NCBI GenBank assembly: GCA_002708885.1
Contig: PAPL01000095.1
Coordinates: 1 to 14,416 of the forward strand
Direction: 5' to 3'
From: Verrucomicrobiales bacterium
GTDB lineage: Bacteria; Verrucomicrobiota; Verrucomicrobiia; Verrucomicrobiales; DEV007
DNA length: 14,416 nucleotides
Made by a program: the position numbers and the translations under genes. This document shows positions 1 through 6,515 of this stretch, piece by piece. The notes below the pieces were generated by a model. The model did not search any database, was not told the DNA's origin, and saw nothing but the letters and a program-made list of their open reading frames with translations. How positions within the stretch are numbered: the stretch's first letter is position 1; the number at the start of each line of letters is the position of its first letter.

Positions 1-732
1 AGAACCTACTACTGGATAAAGAAAACCGACTAAAAGAACGGTATAAATCATGAAGCTCGAGAGCTTTATTCTCTCTGCAACTGCACCTGAAACGATCGTC
101 GCAGCTGTAGCGGCAAACATGGCCTGAAAGATGAAGTCCGTCCACCAGGTATAACCGGCATACAGTTCAGTTTGGTTGGCGATCATGGTCCCAGGATCTA
201 CAGATGCCATTCCTCCCCAACTAAAGAATTTATTAAATTCTCCTGGGTAGTGAGTATTAAAACCAAAGAAGAAATAAGTTAATAAACCAATCGAAATGAT
301 GAAAACATTCTTAAAGAGAATGTTTACAGTGTTTTTAGATTGTGTGAGACCTGATTCTAAAGTCGCAAATCCAAGGTGCATGATAAACACAAGAAAGGCT
401 GAAATTAAAAGCCATAAATTATTTACTAAGAAGGTACCGTAACCAGACGTGGACGGATAAAGATCTGAAACAAATGCCGCATCAGCATCAGGGTCCAAAG
501 CGATTTCTTCATACCCACCCTCTGTAGCGCCAGAATTATACTCAAGAATAGCTTGGGCATCTTTAAAAACTGCATTTGCGTCTCCCTCGAATTCCCCCCC
601 ATCTGCAACAAGTTTCACATATGCATCCCATGCAGGCGTTGCAGGAGGAGCCGCAGATGAAACCATAGTGAGAATAAGAGAAATGAGAACACAAATGCTC
701 CAATTCCTTGTTATATTATTTTCTATTTTCAT
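1..732 (-). CDS. amt: Ammonium transporter Amt (N-terminal 244 residues, 3' end outside window)
   Basis: Amt/MEP/Rh ammonium channel of the inner membrane, moving ammonium from periplasm to cytoplasm. The frame is open from ATG at 730-732 to base 1, so the C-terminal part is missing. Residues 1-27 look like a signal peptide (hydrophobic core, then SSA before APP). Residues 28 to about 100 form an acidic periplasmic leader. The first membrane helix follows with LGFATLESGLTQSKNTVN (about 120-137), which resembles plant and cyanobacterial AMT1 more than E. coli AmtB (family knowledge). The motif FQAMFA (202-207) aligns with the periplasmic Phe gate of AmtB (F107), followed by the conserved SGAVAERIK. 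It starts 61 bases after the porin gene with no obvious terminator between, so cotranscription from the upstream sigma-54 promoter is likely. No clear Shine-Dalgarno; the start is preceded by an A-rich leader. A glnK/PII gene may lie beyond base 1. Confidence 0.95.
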   Translation of the reverse strand, partial: MKIENNITRNWSICVLISLILTMVSSAAPPATPAWDAYVKLVADGGEFEGDANAVFKDAQAILEYNSGATEGGYEEIALDPDADAAFVSDLYPSTSGYGTFLVNNLWLLISAFLVFIMHLGFATLESGLTQSKNTVNILFKNVFIISIGLLTYFFFGFNTHYPGEFNKFFSWGGMASVDPGTMIANQTELYAGYTWWTDFIFQAMFAATAATIVSGAVAERIKLSSFMIYTVLLVGFLYPVVGS

Positions 733-741
733 ATTATTTTT
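726..741 (-). repeat. A-rich start-codon leader shared with the porin gene (copy at amt)
   Basis: Identical 16-base copy of the block at 1507-1522, overlapping the amt ATG (730-732). It may act as a Shine-Dalgarno-independent translation start, tying the expression of the two genes together. That function is inference. Confidence 0.6.
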
Positions 742-793
742 CTTTAGTGGTTATTATTGAGACATGTATTTTAATTTTTTTTTCAGTATCATT

Positions 794-1513
794 TTAGAAG
801 CCAACGCTAAGAGAAATTCCGCTAAAAATGTCGTCGCTAGCTATATCCTCGTACTCATCAATAGGTACGTTGATGCCAAAGTAAGGTGATAGTGAAGCGC
901 TATCGCTAATGGCTATGGGAGCTCCTATAATGATAGTAAGAGCAGTAAATCCATCAGGAACTAGATTAGTATTATTCCCAACAGTTGCACCAATTTCTAT
1001 AGCAATTGTATCAGTGAATTCAAATGATGTACCGGCACCTATTTCGAAATAAGTATTTTCAAGGTCAATGTCATAATACAATCCAGCACTAAGATCAATC
1101 GGACCCGTAGCAGTTCCAAATCCAATACCAATTTCAAGAGTATTACCTCCTTCTACAGGATAGTAGTAATAAGTAGATCCAAAATCAACGGACATCCCAC
1201 CAAATGAAGTTGAAAGACCTGCATAAATATCTAACTCGTCGGCCCCACTCGCATCAGCTACATTTGCATACCAAGCGCCTATACTCAGATCGAGATCCTC
1301 AGAAAGGGATGAAGATACATTAACGTCGCTCCAAAGAAGGTCCGGGCCGAGATTAGTACCCCTAAAAATATAGTCAGTATCATAACCAATACTTATTTCT
1401 GCTCCGATTTCTTCTGCAGTTGACTTATCACCTGCATTGACAATACTTGGGAAAAGTAAAGCATGGCATCCTAATAAAATTAGTTTTTTAAGGTTAATTT
1501 TTACATTTTTCAT
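794..1513 (-). CDS. TorF-family putative porin (outer-membrane beta-barrel protein)
   Basis: A 239-residue exported beta-barrel protein. Residues 1-27 form a signal peptide: basic MKNVKINLKK, a hydrophobic stretch, then a VNA cleavage site before GDKS. The mature part is made of alternating, Gly- and aromatic-rich amphipathic strands and ends in SLSVGF. A terminal Phe is the usual signal for BAM-mediated outer-membrane assembly. The motif GYDTDYIFRGTN near the mature N-terminus matches the start of the TIGR02001/TorF putative porin family. Lys and Arg are scarce and Asp and Glu abundant, so the protein is strongly acidic. It is the first gene after the sigma-54 promoter at 1599-1615 and is followed by amt, which suggests a role in letting ammonium or another small nitrogen compound through the outer membrane. 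That substrate is inference from context; the family itself has no well-fixed substrate. ATG start at 1513 with an A-rich leader and no strong Shine-Dalgarno. Confidence 0.85.
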   Translation of the reverse strand: MKNVKINLKKLILLGCHALLFPSIVNAGDKSTAEEIGAEISIGYDTDYIFRGTNLGPDLLWSDVNVSSSLSEDLDLSIGAWYANVADASGADELDIYAGLSTSFGGMSVDFGSTYYYYPVEGGNTLEIGIGFGTATGPIDLSAGLYYDIDLENTYFEIGAGTSFEFTDTIAIEIGATVGNNTNLVPDGFTALTIIIGAPIAISDSASLSPYFGINVPIDEYEDIASDDIFSGISLSVGF

Positions 1514-1522
1514 ATTATTTTT
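1507..1522 (-). repeat. A-rich start-codon leader shared with amt (copy at torF-like gene)
   Basis: The 16 bases AAAAATAATATGAAAA span the start codon of the porin gene and occur identically over the amt start (726-741). Neither copy has a Shine-Dalgarno element. The shared block covers both the untranslated bases and the first codons (Met-Lys), so part of it may simply reflect A-rich initiation regions. Confidence 0.6.
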
Positions 1523-1598
1523 TTCAATTCATTAATATTTTTCCGATTTATCTGTAAGGAAGGCATCGTCATTGATGACATCACTCAAAACTTTATTT

Positions 1599-1615
1599 AG
1601 CAAAGTGCGTGCCAA
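1599..1615 (-). promoter_or_regulatory. Sigma-54 (RpoN) promoter for the porin-amt unit
   Basis: On the minus strand the sequence TTGGCACGCACTTTGCT matches the sigma-54 consensus YTGGCACG-N4-TTGCW at every defined position. The invariant GG (1613-1612) and GC (1601-1600) are separated by exactly 10 bases. The expected transcription start lies about 12 bases further on, near 1588, giving a leader of about 75 bases before the porin ATG at 1513. Sigma-54 with an NtrC-type activator is the classic control of nitrogen-scavenging genes, so the downstream amt gene fits well. Neither rpoN nor an activator gene is in the window. Confidence 0.85.
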
Positions 1616-1638
1616 GTTTTATTAAGAATTTTGATAGA

Positions 1639-1661
1639 AAAAGTACGATCCAAGTACTCTT
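1639..1661 (-). terminator. Possible xerC terminator hairpin (or dyad operator)
   Basis: Minus-strand inverted repeat AGTAC / GTACT with a 7-base loop (TTGGATC). It extends to an 8-bp stem if one G-U and two A-U pairs are allowed, and the 3' arm runs into a short T tract. It lies about 30 bases after the xerC stop and about 25 bases before the sigma-54 promoter, so it could insulate xerC from the nitrogen-uptake unit. The stem is AT-rich and weak, so it could instead be a protein-binding dyad. Confidence 0.4.
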
Positions 1662-1692
1662 CTTATTATCAGTTACTTATCGATTTTCTCAG

Positions 1693-2622
1693 CTATGCGC
1701 GGGGGTGCGCTTTCTGATAAGACTTCTTCAGTCTATCTACACTAACATGAGTATAAATCTGAGTCGTTGAAAGACTCTCATGCCCAAGTAATGTCTGAAC
1801 GCTTCGAAGATCGGCACCATTATCTAATAAATGTGTTGCAAAACTATGTCGAAGCTTATGGGGGCTGACTCCAACTGGCAATCCGGCAAGCTTCGTATAT
1901 TTTTTAACGATATCTGAAACCGCTCTAGTGGAAATTCGTTTTCTCGATTTACTAATGAATAATGGCCCATCCTTTATTTTTGCGAGATCACAATATTTTT
2001 TTAAAGCGCTAAGTGCATGTGAACCAAGAGGAACTATTCTTTCTTTTGAACCTTTACCTTTGATACGAATGGTCTCATTAAAAAAATCAAAATGACTCAG
2101 TTCTAAGCCTGCTAACTCAGCCAATCTAAGACCGCTACTATAAAAAACCTCCAGTATAGCCGCATCGCGTGCCGCAGCCCATGACGGGGCCTGTCTGGGC
2201 TGTTTAACATTAAAAGGCAAAGCCAACAAATCCTCTATCTGCTTCAAAGTAAGTATCAAAGGAAGGTTCCTCTCAGCCTTTGGCAACTGCACATCAAGTA
2301 AAGGATTCACCTTCAATCCCTTTCTTCTTGTGAGATAACGGTAAAAACTTCTAATTGCAGCAAAATGTAGCCTTATGGTAGACCGAGCTAACTCTTTTTT
2401 CATGCATTCGAAAAGATAAACTCTAAAATCTTCAGAATCACATAACTCCCAGCCATTGAATGGATCACACCAATTACGAAATTCCTTCAATGCGTGGCTG
2501 TAATTACTGATTGTTCTAGTCGCCGCATTCTTTTCTACAACCAGAAATTCAAGAAATCCATCCACGAGTGAATCAGCCTTTTCAGCCAAGTCGATTTGAT
2601 CCTCTGAAGACTTAACAGACAT
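1693..2622 (-). CDS. xerC: Site-specific tyrosine recombinase XerC
   Basis: Tyrosine recombinase of 309 residues, the usual XerC/XerD length. It is expected to act with XerD at dif sites to resolve chromosome dimers at division. The N-terminal SAM-like core-binding domain is about residues 18-105. The catalytic domain follows, with all expected residues visible: R166 in SSGLRLAEL, K190 in the KGKGSKER hairpin, H255 and R258 in PHKLRHSFATH, H281 in LLGHESL and nucleophile Y290 in TTQIYTHV. GLRLAEL and the ending KAHPRA favour XerC over XerD (E. coli XerC also ends in AHPRA plus a few residues; XerD has HHPRG). ATG start at 2622, with only a weak purine stretch upstream. Divergent from hisF across 100 bases. 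No phage or integron genes are nearby, so a housekeeping role is preferred to a mobile-element integrase. Confidence 0.93.
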   Translation of the reverse strand: MSVKSSEDQIDLAEKADSLVDGFLEFLVVEKNAATRTISNYSHALKEFRNWCDPFNGWELCDSEDFRVYLFECMKKELARSTIRLHFAAIRSFYRYLTRRKGLKVNPLLDVQLPKAERNLPLILTLKQIEDLLALPFNVKQPRQAPSWAAARDAAILEVFYSSGLRLAELAGLELSHFDFFNETIRIKGKGSKERIVPLGSHALSALKKYCDLAKIKDGPLFISKSRKRISTRAVSDIVKKYTKLAGLPVGVSPHKLRHSFATHLLDNGADLRSVQTLLGHESLSTTQIYTHVSVDRLKKSYQKAHPRA

Positions 2623-2704
2623 GCTTCTTAGAATAATTTAACATATATTAAGAAAATAACCATTTTGATTAATCTATTAAGTCACGGACTTGACCTAAAG
2701 GAAT

Positions 2705-2713
2705 GGAAGAGGA
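2705..2713 (+). promoter_or_regulatory. Ribosome binding site fixing the GTG start of hisF
   Basis: The purine run GGAAGAGGA ends nine bases before GTG at 2723-2725, a good Shine-Dalgarno distance. The ATG at 2713 is out of frame with HisF, directly abuts the element, and opens only a 20-codon frame. GTG is therefore the likely start. Confidence 0.7.
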
Positions 2714-2722
2714 TGTTTAAGA

Positions 2723-3511
2723 GTGCCAAATTCCGGTCTAACAAAACGAATTATTCCCTGCCTCGACGTTACTGACGGGCGAGTCGTAAAAGGAACAAAA
2801 TTTCTACAGCTCCGCGATGCGGGAGATCCCGTCGAATGTGCTGTAGCATATGACGCTCAAGGAGCTGATGAACTCGTCTTCTTAGACATTACAGCTTCAT
2901 CAGACGAGAGAAAAACAATGGTGGATGTTGTTGAAAAGACGGCCCAAAAATGTTTTATGCCACTCACAGTGGGAGGAGGAATTCGGACAGTTGAAGATAT
3001 GCGTGTAATGCTACATGCAGGAGCAGATAAGGTTGGAGTAAATACAGCAGCGGTAAATAATCCTGATATCATTTCAGAAGGATCAAAAGCATTTGGATCC
3101 CAATGCATAGTAGTAGCAATTGACGCAAAGAAAGACCCTCAAAAAAATTCATGGAGGGTCTATACTCATGGCGGACGAAAACCCATTGAACTTGATGCGG
3201 TCCAATGGGCAAAAGAAGTTGAGGACCGGGGAGCTGGGGAAATTCTTCTGACCAGTATGGATGCGGACGGCACAAAGGATGGCTATGATATTGACTTAAA
3301 TGCCATGGTCAGCGAATCATTGAATATACCAGTGATCGCCAGTGGTGGAGCTGGAAAATTGGAGCATATGGCGGAGGTGTTACACAAAGGCAAAGCTGAT
3401 GCTGTATTAGCTGCAAGTATTTTTCATTTTGGAGAATTTACCGTAGGTGATGTGAAGAATTATCTTTCTTCAGTAGGAGTTCCAGTTCGGCCTCTATCCA
3501 TAACGAAATGA
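2723..3511 (+). CDS. hisF: Imidazole glycerol phosphate synthase cyclase subunit HisF
   Basis: HisF, the cyclase half of imidazole glycerol phosphate synthase. With ammonia from the HisH glutaminase it turns PRFAR into imidazole glycerol phosphate and AICAR, a step linking histidine and purine synthesis. The 262-residue protein is a complete half-barrel-duplicated TIM barrel of normal length. Catalytic D15 (IIPCLDV) and D134 (VVAIDAKK) match D11 and D130 of the Thermotoga enzyme. Phosphate-binding loops GGGIR (84-88) and SGGAGK (207-212) are intact. Translation starts at GTG with a good Shine-Dalgarno. hisH, hisA and hisI are not adjacent in this window, so the gene is separated from a his operon on these two sides. 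Its last 52 bases overlap the convergent symporter gene. It is the only plus-strand gene seen here. Confidence 0.97.
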   Translation: MPNSGLTKRIIPCLDVTDGRVVKGTKFLQLRDAGDPVECAVAYDAQGADELVFLDITASSDERKTMVDVVEKTAQKCFMPLTVGGGIRTVEDMRVMLHAGADKVGVNTAAVNNPDIISEGSKAFGSQCIVVAIDAKKDPQKNSWRVYTHGGRKPIELDAVQWAKEVEDRGAGEILLTSMDADGTKDGYDIDLNAMVSESLNIPVIASGGAGKLEHMAEVLHKGKADAVLAASIFHFGEFTVGDVKNYLSSVGVPVRPLSITK

Positions 3512-4950
3512 AAAAATAAAACTGTGAAAATATTCACACCTAATCCCCAAATCCCGGCGTGAATCCCATAAGGCTTCGGATCTGGCAACATGGTTAAATA
3601 GACAGCTGTGAGTGTGCCTAAGATGACTCCGCAGAAAATAGAACGGGCCCTTATATTTTTAAATTGTATTCCAAGCATTACAGCAGGAGCAATCTGAGCT
3701 AAGACTTCTAACTTTATCTCTAATAGCCTCCAAATCGTCTGATCTTGTAAAGCAATCGTAAGAAGAACAACTAGAACCATAATGATAATTGAAGTTGCTT
3801 TACCTACGCGTGTTAATTCCATGTTATTAGCTTCCGGATTATATATCCTATAAATATCATTTGTTACCAATGATGAAATAGCCAACAGTGCTGAATCAAT
3901 GGTCGACATTGTCGCGGCAATAACAGCCGCAACTAGTAGTGGTCCCATGATAGTTAGTGCGGGTAATTCCTGTACTAATTTTCCCACCATCAATAAGGTA
4001 GTTCGGTCTGATTCCTCCTTCCCAAGGCCTGGAATAATCGCAATGGCCATTACCCCTAAAAGGACTAGAAAAAATGTTGTGACTAAAGGCATGAATGCCA
4101 TGACTTGAAGAGAACGCTTAAGGGTTCTCTCATCCTTAGCCGCATAAATGCGCTGAATGGCATGTGGGTACATGGAGATACCAAAAAAGAATAATAGTGT
4201 AGAACTGAGCCATGTTATTTTTTGTTTTAAATCGGGTGGCGACCATATATCTGGACGGGCTTTTTCAAGGCCTTCAGCGACTCCCGCGGGACCTCCCAAA
4301 TGAAAGAAAAGAGCAAATGCAATGAACCCCAAACTCAATAACAAAATCACACCCTGTGTCACATCAGTCCATGCAACACTTCGCATACCTCCAAGCGTTT
4401 CATAAATCAACATCACAATTGCTAGTACAATAACAGCTGAATTAAAATTTACCCGACCAGCACTTACAACCTCTGCAAGTTTACCAAGGGCTAATAAATT
4501 GGTTAGAACGTAATTACCCAAACCAAAGATACCCAGCAGGACAATAAAAACTGTAAGTGGGCGAAACGAAAAACGGTCCTGGACAAAATCACCCAAAGTC
4601 AGAAATCGGCGTCTATTTGAAAGCTTATAAAGGCGTGGAGCAAAAATAAAATATCCACCTATGACAGCCATCATGGCAACTACCGTATAAATGATTGGAA
4701 ACCCGCCCCTATATGCTTTTCCCACAAACCCCATAAAGCTATTACCACTGTATTGCGTAGCATAGAGTGTAAGAAAAAGCACACCAAACCCAAAGGATCG
4801 ACCTCCTAAATAATGATCATCAAGCGTGTTCTCTTTTTTTGCTCTGTGACCAAGCCAACCAATCCCTATAAGAGCAAGTACATAAAGCCCAATAAAAATC
4901 AAACCCTCAGTACCAAGTGCATACCCTTTAAGATTGTTAGCAATGATCAT
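3460..4950 (-). CDS. Sodium:solute symporter (SSS family), substrate unassigned
   Basis: Inner-membrane Na+-coupled transporter of the SSS family (LeuT fold), 496 residues from the second of two adjacent ATG codons. Around 13 hydrophobic segments are visible. Family motifs include YLGGRSFGF (48-56), TLYATQYSGNSFMG in helix 1 (62-75), the hallmark GGMRSVAWTDVTQG (188-201), SMYPHAIQRIYAAKDERT (260-277) and ATMSTIDSALLAISS (347-361). The last holds the Ser/Thr residues that usually form the sodium site. The second ATG (4948-4950) is chosen because GGAGG lies six bases before it and only three before the first (4951-4953). The 5' end overlaps the DUF3311-like gene, suggesting translational coupling. 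Such pairs are known for monocarboxylate (MctP-like) and pantothenate-type carriers, but the substrate cannot be read from the sequence. Neighbouring bioA raises the possibility of a biotin-related solute. The 3' end overlaps hisF. Confidence 0.9.
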   Translation of the reverse strand: MIIANNLKGYALGTEGLIFIGLYVLALIGIGWLGHRAKKENTLDDHYLGGRSFGFGVLFLTLYATQYSGNSFMGFVGKAYRGGFPIIYTVVAMMAVIGGYFIFAPRLYKLSNRRRFLTLGDFVQDRFSFRPLTVFIVLLGIFGLGNYVLTNLLALGKLAEVVSAGRVNFNSAVIVLAIVMLIYETLGGMRSVAWTDVTQGVILLLSLGFIAFALFFHLGGPAGVAEGLEKARPDIWSPPDLKQKITWLSSTLLFFFGISMYPHAIQRIYAAKDERTLKRSLQVMAFMPLVTTFFLVLLGVMAIAIIPGLGKEESDRTTLLMVGKLVQELPALTIMGPLLVAAVIAATMSTIDSALLAISSLVTNDIYRIYNPEANNMELTRVGKATSIIIMVLVVLLTIALQDQTIWRLLEIKLEVLAQIAPAVMLGIQFKNIRARSIFCGVILGTLTAVYLTMLPDPKPYGIHAGIWGLGVNIFTVLFFHFVMDRGRTGTPTEER

Positions 4951-5155
4951 CATTATCCTCCGATCTGGCAGAAACTTCCCAATAACGACCTATAAGAACT
5001 GCCATTAGAACCGCAAAACTAACAGAACCAGCAATGGCATATATAAACCAAAAAGGCAGTCCAAATAGTCTACTAGGTGAAGGCTCAACAAAATACCAAG
5101 GCACTGCAAGGAATAAAAAAACAATGGGCAATACAAGAACCAATAAACGTTTCAT
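4937..5155 (-). CDS. DUF3311-like small membrane protein, likely symporter partner
   Basis: A 72-residue protein with two predicted membrane helices (about residues 4-22 and 36-59) joined by a short loop. The loop contains EPSPSRLFGLPFWFIYA, which resembles the P-R-x-FG-x-P-F/W core of DUF3311 small proteins. The C-terminus is polar and acidic (SARSEDNDDHC). Proteins of this type are commonly encoded just upstream of SSS symporters and are thought to assist them, though the mechanism is not established. The stop codon lies within the start region of the symporter gene. It begins 55 bases after bioA. The ATG at 5155 has no clear Shine-Dalgarno. Family assignment is from pattern similarity only, but coding status is well supported by the overlap, the hydrophobic pattern and the context. 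Confidence 0.75.
   Translation of the reverse strand: MKRLLVLVLPIVFLFLAVPWYFVEPSPSRLFGLPFWFIYAIAGSVSFAVLMAVLIGRYWEVSARSEDNDDHC
4957..4961 (-). promoter_or_regulatory. Strong Shine-Dalgarno of the symporter gene
   Basis: GGAGG on the minus strand lies inside the 3' end of the DUF3311-like gene, six bases before the second ATG of the symporter. It is one of few strong Shine-Dalgarno elements in the window and points to re-initiation by ribosomes finishing the upstream small gene. Confidence 0.7.
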
Positions 5156-5210
5156 TAAGACAAATTGTTGATTTTAAAATTCTTCTTAAACTGATAAATA
5201 TTCAACATCA

Positions 5211-6458
5211 TTAACCAACAACTTTATTTATTGCTGTCTGTAAAGCGCACATCGAATTACTGATCTGTTCATTGTTAATTACTAGGGGCGGCATAAATAC
5301 GACAGTATTTCCGATAGCACGGGTCAGGAGCCCGTAGTCTCTTGCAATGCTACAAACTTCAGGACCAATAATCTCACCGTTTCCTAGTATTTCTATTCCC
5401 GCAATCAATCCGCACTGACGAACATCTATTACTTTATGATTCTCTGTCTTCAATTGTTCAAGCGCTTTACTTAAATAGTTAATTTTTTCTGGAAGATCAG
5501 ATAAAGCCTCTTCTTCCTCAAAAATTTTTAGACTGGCCAATGCGGCAGCACAACCAACAGGATTTCCGCTATAACTGTGCCCATAATAAAAAGTATTCTC
5601 CTCATCAAGAAAAGCATTGAAGATTTCTCCTGTTGTAAGTGTCGCAGCTAAAGGCAAATAGCCTCCAGTCAACCCCTTTGCTAAAGCCATTATATCTGGA
5701 ATAACATCTTCATGTTCGCAAGCAAACATCCTACCGGTTCTTCCAAATCCCGTCATAACTTCATCAAGTATCAGCAGAACCTGATGAGCATCACACCAAT
5801 CCCTTATTTGTTTTAACATTCCATCAGGCCAAAGACGTATACCCGCAGCGCCTTGAACTAATGGTTCAAGCACAATTGCCGCTATTTCTTCACAATTTAC
5901 TTCATTTAATTCTTCCTGAGAATTGAGATGAATGACTGGTAAACCAAGATCAGAAAACCTAGAAAAAAATCTCTCAACCCCACCCAAAGAAGAAGCTCCA
6001 AGAGTATCACCATGATAAGCATTTCCAAAAGTCACGAAACGACACCGCTCAGATTGACCTTTAATTTGGAAATATTGAACCGCCATTTTCATTGCACACT
6101 CAATAGCGGTAGAACCATCATCAGAAAAGAATACACGCTCTAAACTTTTAGATGGAAACAATCCAATTAATCTTTCAGCTAAAAGTATGGCCGGCTCATT
6201 CGTTGTACCTAAGAATGAACAATGGGCAATGCTCCCAATTTGTTTAGTGATTGCTTCGTTTATTCTTGGATGACAATGCCCATGAACATTAGTCCAGATA
6301 GAGGCATTCCCATCAATATATTGACGGCCCAGATTATCATAAATGTAAACACCATCACCACGCTCAATTACAAGTGGTTCAGATGCATCCGAGCACCACT
6401 CAGCCATGGGCGTAAATGGATGCCAAATAAAGGACTTGTCCTTATCACCAAGATTCAC
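5211..6458 (-). CDS. bioA: Adenosylmethionine-8-amino-7-oxononanoate aminotransferase (DAPA synthase)
   Basis: PLP-dependent class III aminotransferase of biotin synthesis. It converts 8-amino-7-oxononanoate to 7,8-diaminononanoate with S-adenosylmethionine as amino donor, in the cytoplasm. Length 415 residues, close to E. coli BioA (429). Visible features: the BioA-type N-terminal motif IWHPFTPM (11-18), the substrate-side segment DGNASIWTNVHGH (49-61), the PLP phosphate region DDGSTAIE (113-120), AYHGDT (147-152), Asp232 in ILDEVMTGFGRTG pairing with the pyridine nitrogen, and PLP lysine K261 in ALAKGLTGG. The N-terminal WHPF motif and DGNASIW favour BioA over other class III enzymes such as ArgD or GabT. 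Translation starts at GTG (6456-6458): an in-frame TAA lies just upstream and the next Met is past the WHPF motif. No clear Shine-Dalgarno. No other bio genes are in view; the next genes downstream encode a transporter pair. Confidence 0.9.
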   Translation of the reverse strand: MNLGDKDKSFIWHPFTPMAEWCSDASEPLVIERGDGVYIYDNLGRQYIDGNASIWTNVHGHCHPRINEAITKQIGSIAHCSFLGTTNEPAILLAERLIGLFPSKSLERVFFSDDGSTAIECAMKMAVQYFQIKGQSERCRFVTFGNAYHGDTLGASSLGGVERFFSRFSDLGLPVIHLNSQEELNEVNCEEIAAIVLEPLVQGAAGIRLWPDGMLKQIRDWCDAHQVLLILDEVMTGFGRTGRMFACEHEDVIPDIMALAKGLTGGYLPLAATLTTGEIFNAFLDEENTFYYGHSYSGNPVGCAAALASLKIFEEEEALSDLPEKINYLSKALEQLKTENHKVIDVRQCGLIAGIEILGNGEIIGPEVCSIARDYGLLTRAIGNTVVFMPPLVINNEQISNSMCALQTAINKVVG

Positions 6459-6515
6459 TCTGTTATTAGATTAACAATCTAAATTCCTTAGTACAATCCA
6501 AGAAATGAGATAAGA

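Noticed and set aside
426..611. 61-codon minus-strand open frame inside the amt region
   Set aside because: It is a shifted frame of amt. The amt frame reads through from 732 to base 1 with signal peptide, helices and conserved motifs.
1620..1640. IHF-like site between the dyad and the sigma-54 promoter
   Set aside because: TATCAA is followed by TTA after five bases rather than the four required by the consensus, and the region is AT-rich, so chance is likely.
1697..1710. GCGC-N6-GCGC dyad as an NtrC-type enhancer site for the sigma-54 promoter
   Set aside because: It lies at a plausible distance but encodes the conserved XerC ending (AHPRA), differs from the GCAC/GTGC arms of known sites, and is explained by codon choice.
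1693..2622. Recombinase as a phage, integron or genomic-island integrase
   Set aside because: Length, motifs and the AHPRA ending match XerC, and there is no tRNA, attachment repeat or mobile gene nearby.
2623..2722. Housekeeping promoters in the xerC-hisF divergent gap
   Set aside because: TTGATT and TTGACC hexamers occur but none has a well-placed -10 partner. Promoters must exist here, but I cannot place them.
2713..2775. Possible 20-codon upstream open frame overlapping the hisF start
   Set aside because: The purine-rich element directly abuts its ATG, too close for use, and is well spaced for the hisF GTG. No leader-peptide features such as a run of His codons.
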